41,825 nt of DNA from Deltaproteobacteria bacterium (GTDB taxonomy: Bacteria; Myxococcota; B64-G9): positions 1 to 41,825 of the forward strand of contig JAFGRB010000435.1 of NCBI GenBank assembly GCA_016935365.1, written 5' to 3'. Position numbers and translations under genes: made by a program. Positions 37,801-41,825 of the stretch are shown here, piece after piece; position 1 is the first letter of the stretch, and each line of letters begins with the position of its first letter. The notes under the pieces are model-generated. The model saw nothing but the letters and a program-made list of their open reading frames with translations, was not told where the DNA came from and searched no databases.

Positions 37801-38183
37801 ACCCATCGGACCTGGATAGCCTCGACGAGCTGGCCGGTCTGGCCATCGCGGCAGGGGATACCCATCTGGCGCGGCTGGTCCTCAGCAAGGCCCTGGAGGT
37901 CAACGAGAACCACGCGCCATCGCTCGATCTCATGGGCGTGGTGTCGCTGTATGTCGGCGACGAGCAGGATGCCTACGACTACTTCAAGCGGTCCATGGAC
38001 TCCGATTCCCGGTACGTACCCGCCCGGCTGAACGTGGCGGGGCTTTTCATCAAGTACAAGGACGAGGCGCGGGCGAAAGCCGTGATCAAGACAGTGGCGT
38101 CCAATGCCCGTACGATCGATCTGTCCACACCGGACATCCATCCGTTGGCCAAGGATGCGCTCAGGGTTCTCAAGATCCGGTAG
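34866..38183 (+). CDS. giant TPR protein of the machine (GltD/AgmU-like)
   Basis: A 1105-residue protein. The ATG at 34866 is preferred over the GTG at 34860 because GGGGTGA then lies at proper spacing. A hydrophobic signal-like segment (about 9-24) is followed by a long series of degenerate tetratricopeptide helices through most of the chain, rich in Lys/Glu/Tyr (for example YPKSTLLLESLYIIGNYYF and FERAAALYEDYYNRFPEKP). The size and position after the barrels resemble the large TPR protein of Glt/Nfs systems. It likely bridges the inner-membrane coupler and the outer-membrane barrels through the periplasm (inference). Confidence 0.85.
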   Translation: MIKLPSRLSALALLSLTPWLFGFSLTDGAEEKAEFIDGLKRDIIKVEHSIEVTKDLIKKSKGAKFLPDIKFRLAELHVEKSRLVYYLEVEERGAEAANSPEAKLLKNEAITIYRDVMREFPEYRYNDKILFFMGHEYHELGMHEDMLESYKKLVDEYPKSTLLLESLYIIGNYYFDHDQLDDAEKTYNKILEYRESHIHDMARYRLAWVAINKARLDKKWWKKAIQLFETVVLSTATTDEDISVDTHKPINIKLEALNGIVFCYTEVYKPKIALEYFRKLASSKTVYVHALEKLANRYFIKEQFDNAALLYRRIIELSDDVDKNLDYAQRIYDASSYSKKKDKVDEDVRAIVKAASKYAFSWRIADNEKKQLAKGFEVYSRDIVTKLHLLAQQRKEKRAFRIAARAYQNYLSFFEEYSEKILDVKYNYAEALFNSDQYLPAGRAYEDIARVMDESKDRKDALYSCIQAYQYALGGAKYLSRFELVESRQALKQLGAYFVKKYPNDEKTPTIKFNVARMFYDQGEYEQAIESFNEYINQYPAHSEVAVAGHLVLDCYKQMEDYEGLARQGREYAGNASIKDEKFKKEVGEIVAAAEHRELDKKTLEVTKEGGDAIEELLKYAGEMEVGGKAEKALYRSFVMAKEKRNIEMAFKAGAQLAAQYKKSQYLEDVYGTLGNFSAQMADFERAAALYEDYYNRFPEKPEAREAMFAAARFHSYLGNQREAIKDYKVLLEKASGDERGRILVEIADAYAMMDDWRMVLSSAQKAVSEVPSSVKGQLLYAKALKKRNKIEEAKQSFMAAASLGTGPADMELAAEAQFRLAEMLMGDYRKVRFGAGQEDAVVVQTKMQLIGMMEQFYAGVVEMKEPQWAIAALFRLSELYADFGDFLDKAPVPADLTPDQQKQYRQMLAEQVKAQKAAADTYLNTCRKTVREKKVFGDFAMACITGVPPAASERIARRRGGKLSGPQADGVKDKLLKNPSDLDSLDELAGLAIAAGDTHLARLVLSKALEVNENHAPSLDLMGVVSLYVGDEQDAYDYFKRSMDSDSRYVPARLNVAGLFIKYKDEARAKAVIKTVASNARTIDLSTPDIHPLAKDALRVLKIR

Positions 38184-38210
38184 CCGAACACCAGAGGAGA
38201 TGGAGGCACG

Positions 38211-38846
38211 ATGAACTCGAGAAAGAACCTACTGATCTGGATGTGCGTACCGGTATCGCTGCTGCTGTTGGCCCTGGCCTCCGGCTGTGGGCCGTCGTTG
38301 AAGTACACGGTCCCCCAGGAGACGATCCAGCGGCTTCCCAAGGGAAGCCGGCGAACGGTCTTTCAGGCGCGAACGGTCGTGACCATCGCCGTGGACCGCA
38401 AGGCGTCCATCCGGCGCAAGATCGAGGCGACGATCCAGGAGATCGAGAAGACCAAGAAGAAGATCGAGAGTGCCAAGAAGGAGAGCAGCAAGTACCTCGG
38501 GCTGGAGCTGGCCATGCTCGACGCGAAGGTGGATTTCCTGGAGGACTCGGTCAAGCACCAGGAGACGCTGCTGGAGCTCGCCGACTACGAGCTGATGCTG
38601 GCCAAAGCCCAGTTCGAGCTGGCCAAGGCCAAGCTGGTCAAGAAGCACTCGATCGCCTTCGACGCGGACATCCAGGATTTCGAGGAGCAGGTCAAGTCCG
38701 TCGGGGAATACGTCCAGCGCTTCAAGAAAGGCGTGGACGCCGAAGCCGCCGAGCTCAAGATAGAGGAAGACAAGTGGCTGGCTGCCAAGAAGACGTACTA
38801 CTCGGCCATCGGCGAGTCGTCCAAGGGCTGGTGGACCGAGCAATGA
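38211..38846 (+). CDS. coiled-coil lipoprotein of the machine (GltE/NfsE position)
   Basis: A 211-residue precursor with lipobox ASGC (Cys26). The mature part is almost wholly helical, with heptad-like Glu/Lys/Leu patterns (about 70-190, for example KIEATIQEIEKTKKKIESA). It is probably an outer-membrane lipoprotein with a coiled coil reaching into the periplasm. Its last bases overlap the start of the next gene (ATGA at 38843-38846), so the two are translated together. Confidence 0.82.
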   Translation: MNSRKNLLIWMCVPVSLLLLALASGCGPSLKYTVPQETIQRLPKGSRRTVFQARTVVTIAVDRKASIRRKIEATIQEIEKTKKKIESAKKESSKYLGLELAMLDAKVDFLEDSVKHQETLLELADYELMLAKAQFELAKAKLVKKHSIAFDADIQDFEEQVKSVGEYVQRFKKGVDAEAAELKIEEDKWLAAKKTYYSAIGESSKGWWTEQ

Positions 38847-40891
38847 TGGCCATGCGCTTCTGGTGTGTGCTCGTCGGTTTGATGCTCGCGGGCGGACCCC
38901 TCGCCGCCCAGCCGAAACCCAAGAAGAAAGCGCAGGACAAGGCTGCGGGCAAGGCCTCCGACGTGGAGAAGAAAGGGGCGCGCGAGGACGCCGTCTTGCG
39001 CGGCGCCGATAAGGTCCCCGGTCTCGATTCGCTCAAGGAGGTCATCCAGGAGTACGAGCAGGAGCTGAAGGCCAACCCGAAGGATGCCGAGGCCCATTTC
39101 ACGCTGGCGCTGGCCTATCACTCCATGGGCAAGTTCAAGCTGGCCGAGAAGTACTATCGCAGCACGATCAAGTACAGCCCGGCGGATGTGGATGCGAGGC
39201 TCAACCTCGGAGCGCTGCTCCAGAAGCAGAAGCGCTACACGGAAGCCATCCAGCACTACAAGGACGTCATCTCTCTCCAGCCGGACCTCGTGGAGGCGTA
39301 CTTCAACATCGGCGTGGTCTACACGAAGATGGGCAAGCTGGACATGGCCGTCGCCGCGTATCGGACCGCCACGGAGGTCTCCCCCAGGTTCGCGATCGCC
39401 TTCTTCCAGCTCGCGGAGATCTACCGCCGGCAGCTCGACTTCGACCAGGCCGAGCAGGCCTATCGAAAGGCGGTCGAGCTCGACCCGGGCTTTGCGGATG
39501 CGCTGAACAACCTCGGCAACCTGTTCTACGAGCAGGGCAAGCTCGAAGATGCGATCATCCAGTACAAGAAGGCCATCGAGGTCAGGCAGCACGACCCCGA
39601 GTTCCGCTACAACCTGGCGCTGGCCTACTTCAAGTCCAATCGCGTCGACGATGCCATCGGGGCTTACAAGCGCGCCATCGAGTTCGACGAGAAGTACGCC
39701 CAGGCATGGAACAACCTGGGCGTGGCCCTCGGGCGCAAGGGCGAAAAGGCCAAGATGATCGAGGCGTTCGAGAAGGCCTCGGAGCTGGATCCGCGCTATG
39801 TGGAGGCCCACTTCAACCTCGGGCTCGCCTACTTCAACGAGGGCCGCTGGAAGGACGCCATCCCCAAGTTCCGCGAGGTCCTGATGGTCAAGAAGGACTA
39901 CGCGGACGCCAAGTCGTACCTCGGCGAGGCGCTGTTCCAGACCGGCCAGACGCGCGAAGCGCTGCGGCATCTCAAGGAAGCCATCAGCATCAACCCGGGC
40001 AAGGCGGAGTTCCGCGCCCGGATGGGTTTCGTCTTCATCGAGCAGGGCAAGCTGGACGAAGCGGAGAAGGCCTTCAAGCAGGCGCTGGCCATCGAGCCCC
40101 AGGACTCCATGACCCGGACCAAGCTCGGTCTGACGTACCTGGAGAAGGGCAAGATCGACGATGCCCTGGCTCAGTACGATCAGGCCGTGCAGATCGATCC
40201 CAACAACATCGAGGCGCATGAGGCGCTCAGCAAGCTCTACGCGAAGAAGCGCGATTTCGAGAAGGCCATCACGCACGCCAAGGCCGTCGTCCGGCTCGAC
40301 AGCCGGAAGGTCTCCGCGCACATCCAGCTGGGGGATCTGTACCGCGAACGCGGGCTGATGGACCTCGCCACCTCGGAGTACAAGGCGGCCATGGAGCTGG
40401 ACGAGAAGAACGCCGTGGCCTACCACCGGATGGCGGAGGTCTTCTACCGCCGGGGGAACATCGACGACCAGATCCGCTACTACAAGAAGGCGCTGAAGCT
40501 CGATCCGCGCCTGGCCGACGCGAGGGCGGACCTGGGCGTGGCCTACTACAATCGGAGCAAGATGGATCTCGCCATCAAGGAGCTGCAGCAGGCGATCAAG
40601 GACCGGCCCGATCTGGCCAAGGCGCACTACTACATCGCGATCCTCTACTTCCAGAAGGCGTTCAAGTCCCGCGCCAAGCGAAAGCAGTACCTGAAGATGT
40701 CGGCCGACGCCTTCAAGCTGGCCATCAAGTTCAAGCCCGAATTCGCCCAGGCTCACCACAATCTGGGCAAGGTCTACAAGGAGCAGGGCAAGAAGAAGCA
40801 GGCCCAGGCGTCCTTCGAGAAGGCGCTCGAGCTCCAGCCCGACTTCCCCGAAGCGAAGCTCGATCTCAAGGCGCTGCTCGAAAGCAAGTGA
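38843..40891 (+). CDS. regular TPR-repeat protein, last large gene of the motor operon
   Basis: A 682-residue precursor with a signal peptide (about 1-22, PLAAQ), a Lys-rich linker, then about 16 canonical 34-residue tetratricopeptide repeats from about residue 55 to the end (consensus features A-x-NNLG, Y-x-KAIEL-x-P). The first ATG overlaps the lipoprotein stop; ATGs at 38846 and 38852 are also possible. The very regular array suggests a superhelical protein-binding scaffold in the periplasm. It ends with GTGA, which could start a further small frame. Confidence 0.88.
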   Translation: MMAMRFWCVLVGLMLAGGPLAAQPKPKKKAQDKAAGKASDVEKKGAREDAVLRGADKVPGLDSLKEVIQEYEQELKANPKDAEAHFTLALAYHSMGKFKLAEKYYRSTIKYSPADVDARLNLGALLQKQKRYTEAIQHYKDVISLQPDLVEAYFNIGVVYTKMGKLDMAVAAYRTATEVSPRFAIAFFQLAEIYRRQLDFDQAEQAYRKAVELDPGFADALNNLGNLFYEQGKLEDAIIQYKKAIEVRQHDPEFRYNLALAYFKSNRVDDAIGAYKRAIEFDEKYAQAWNNLGVALGRKGEKAKMIEAFEKASELDPRYVEAHFNLGLAYFNEGRWKDAIPKFREVLMVKKDYADAKSYLGEALFQTGQTREALRHLKEAISINPGKAEFRARMGFVFIEQGKLDEAEKAFKQALAIEPQDSMTRTKLGLTYLEKGKIDDALAQYDQAVQIDPNNIEAHEALSKLYAKKRDFEKAITHAKAVVRLDSRKVSAHIQLGDLYRERGLMDLATSEYKAAMELDEKNAVAYHRMAEVFYRRGNIDDQIRYYKKALKLDPRLADARADLGVAYYNRSKMDLAIKELQQAIKDRPDLAKAHYYIAILYFQKAFKSRAKRKQYLKMSADAFKLAIKFKPEFAQAHHNLGKVYKEQGKKKQAQASFEKALELQPDFPEAKLDLKALLESK

Positions 40892-41082
40892 GCCTGCGAT
40901 CCGGCGGTTCATGGATTGCCCAGATCCGCCGCGAGGTCGAGGAGCTACAAGAAAACCGCCCGCAGGCGTGGCCTTTCCACGTCGAGGAGCGGGTTCGCAG
41001 CAGCGACGAAGAGATCGCGGCGGAGGTGGGCAATCAGGCGGCTACCCAGTCGACGGGTCCCTTGCCCTCGCGGATCACGTAG
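40888..41082 (+). CDS. possible small coupled ORF, 64 residues
   Basis: A GTG overlaps the TPR gene stop (GTGA), suggesting translational coupling. The peptide has a helical, charged middle (QIRREVEELQ, HVEERVRSSDEEIAAEV), and third positions are mostly G or C up to about 41030. Its last 16 codons overlap the 3' end of the minus-strand gene, which weakens the case. A related but frameshifted sequence lies at 3-118. It may be a real small protein, a remnant, or part of a 3' RNA element. Confidence 0.35.
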   Translation: MSLRSGGSWIAQIRREVEELQENRPQAWPFHVEERVRSSDEEIAAEVGNQAATQSTGPLPSRIT

Positions 41083-41645
41083 GGGAAATCGCCGGTCAGG
41101 TCGATCACGGTCGAGGGCACGTTGGGCAGCGCGCTGCCGTCGATGACCAGATCGAGGACCTTGCCGAGCTTGTCGTCGATCTCCCGCGGATCGCAGATCG
41201 GCGAGGAGGCGCTCACGTTGGCGCTGGTGGTGATGATGGGATGCATGAGCTCCTTGACCAGCGCGAGGCAGATCGGATTCTCGGGCACCCGGATGCCCAC
41301 GGTGCGCCTCTTCGACATCATGATCCTGGGTACCTCCTTGGTGGCCTCCAGGATGAAGGTGTAGGGGCCGGGCAGGTGCTTGCGCATGATCCGATAGGCG
41401 GTGTCGTTGACCTGGGCGTAGCGGCTGATGTCCTTCAGGTCGGAGCAGATGAAGCTGAGCGGCTTCTTGCGGCTGCGGTCCTTGAGCTGATAGATGCGCT
41501 CGATGCCGGACTTGGAGAAGATGTCACAGCCGATTCCGTAGACCGTGTCGGTCGGGTAGGAGATCACGGCGCCCTGGGCCAGCGCCTCGACCACCCTGCG
41601 GATGAGCCTGGGTTGTGGATGCCTGGGATTGATCTGGATGATCAT
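41034..41645 (-). CDS. Sua5/YciO/YrdC-family protein
   Basis: A 203-residue cytoplasmic protein. Motifs of the family: YPTDTVYGIGC (30-40), K55-x-R57 before KKPLSF, TSAN (140-143) and STVIDLT (178-184). Family members bind ATP and L-threonine and make threonylcarbamoyl-AMP for the t6A37 tRNA modification. The length of about 200 residues and the N-terminus are closest to the YciO branch, whose role in t6A is less certain. The start at 41645 (minus strand) is chosen because AGAGGTG lies about seven bases before it; an in-frame ATG at 41663 is an alternative. It is convergent with the motor operon, with no clear terminator between. Confidence 0.92.
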   Translation of the reverse strand: MIIQINPRHPQPRLIRRVVEALAQGAVISYPTDTVYGIGCDIFSKSGIERIYQLKDRSRKKPLSFICSDLKDISRYAQVNDTAYRIMRKHLPGPYTFILEATKEVPRIMMSKRRTVGIRVPENPICLALVKELMHPIITTSANVSASSPICDPREIDDKLGKVLDLVIDGSALPNVPSTVIDLTGDFPYVIREGKGPVDWVAA

Positions 41646-41733
41646 CGAATCGACACCTCTCATCCTCGCAGCGCCCTTCTCGGGCCGGTTCGAAATGCAG
41701 AGTCTAGAATCAATCGCCTGCAAAAAGCAAGGG

Positions 41734-41790
41734 GCAAGTGAGCGATCCGCGTTGTTCGCAAGTGCGCTTGCAGTGCGGGTTTGCGCAAGT
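41734..41790. repeat. three GCAAGT direct repeats at the window edge
   Basis: GCAAGT occurs at 41734-41739, 41758-41763 and 41785-41790, with 24- and 27-bp periods, upstream of the YciO-like gene. The spacing of roughly two to two and a half helix turns could be an operator array, but the copies are short and context beyond the window is missing. Confidence 0.25.
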
Positions 41791-41825
41791 CACGAAAAGA
41801 AAATACCCCATGATTTGGCCGGGAA

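Noticed and set aside
33267..38141. 1624-codon open frame on the minus strand
   Set aside because: It is the complement of the TPR genes, which have signal peptides, ribosome-binding sites and clear repeats; the minus frame is low-complexity Val/Leu/Gly/Arg and arises from high-GC codon bias.

Overview
The window is high-GC DNA from a Gram-negative bacterium that looks like a myxobacterium or other Myxococcota / deltaproteobacterial relative. The reasons are: FHA-domain sigma54 activators without receiver domains; very many lipoproteins with disulfide-rich and thrombospondin-type-3 (TSP3) calcium-binding segments; MYXO-CTERM-like C-terminal anchors; and a long operon resembling the Agl motor plus the Glt/Nfs envelope machine of Myxococcus xanthus. 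No tRNA, rRNA, transposase or CRISPR array is visible. Nearly everything is on the + strand.

Layout. 1-206: leader with a degenerate sequence related to one near the far end. 207-6090: two FHA-type sigma54 enhancer-binding proteins (EBPs) bracketing three lipoprotein genes. 6338-7639: secreted TSP3 protein 1 behind a sigma54-like promoter, closed by a strong terminator. 8037-18206: a four-gene operon of large lipoproteins, three of them von Willebrand A (VWA) paralogs and one with PPC-like repeats. 18259-19669: two small lipoproteins, the first probably on a leaderless mRNA. 19677-24905: a membrane spermidine-synthase-like protein, then a Rieske / cytochrome b / seven-heme cytochrome c complex. 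25251-26552: TSP3 protein 2, a same-length paralog of protein 1, behind a near-consensus sigma54 promoter. 26553-27065: structured regulatory region. 27066-40891: ten co-directional genes for a TolQ/TolR-type motor, an FHA/AgmX-type transmembrane coupler, two outer-membrane barrels, TPR proteins and a coiled-coil lipoprotein. 41034-41645 (-): YciO/Sua5-family protein.

How it may work together (inference). The two EBPs carry FHA phosphothreonine-binding domains, so they probably read Ser/Thr kinase signals. Four good -24/-12 elements lie in the window: before each TSP3 gene, before the VWA operon and before the motor operon. The two operons also have a proximal sigma70-type promoter. A palindrome GGTGAAGC-N6-GCTTC lies about 85-90 bp upstream of two of the -24/-12 elements, where an enhancer site would be expected. 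The window therefore reads as a possible FHA/sigma54 regulon building a calcium-dependent, disulfide-rich surface layer together with a proton-driven envelope machine whose coupler has its own FHA domain. One of the two TolR-like subunits has Asn where the proton-carrying Asp should be.
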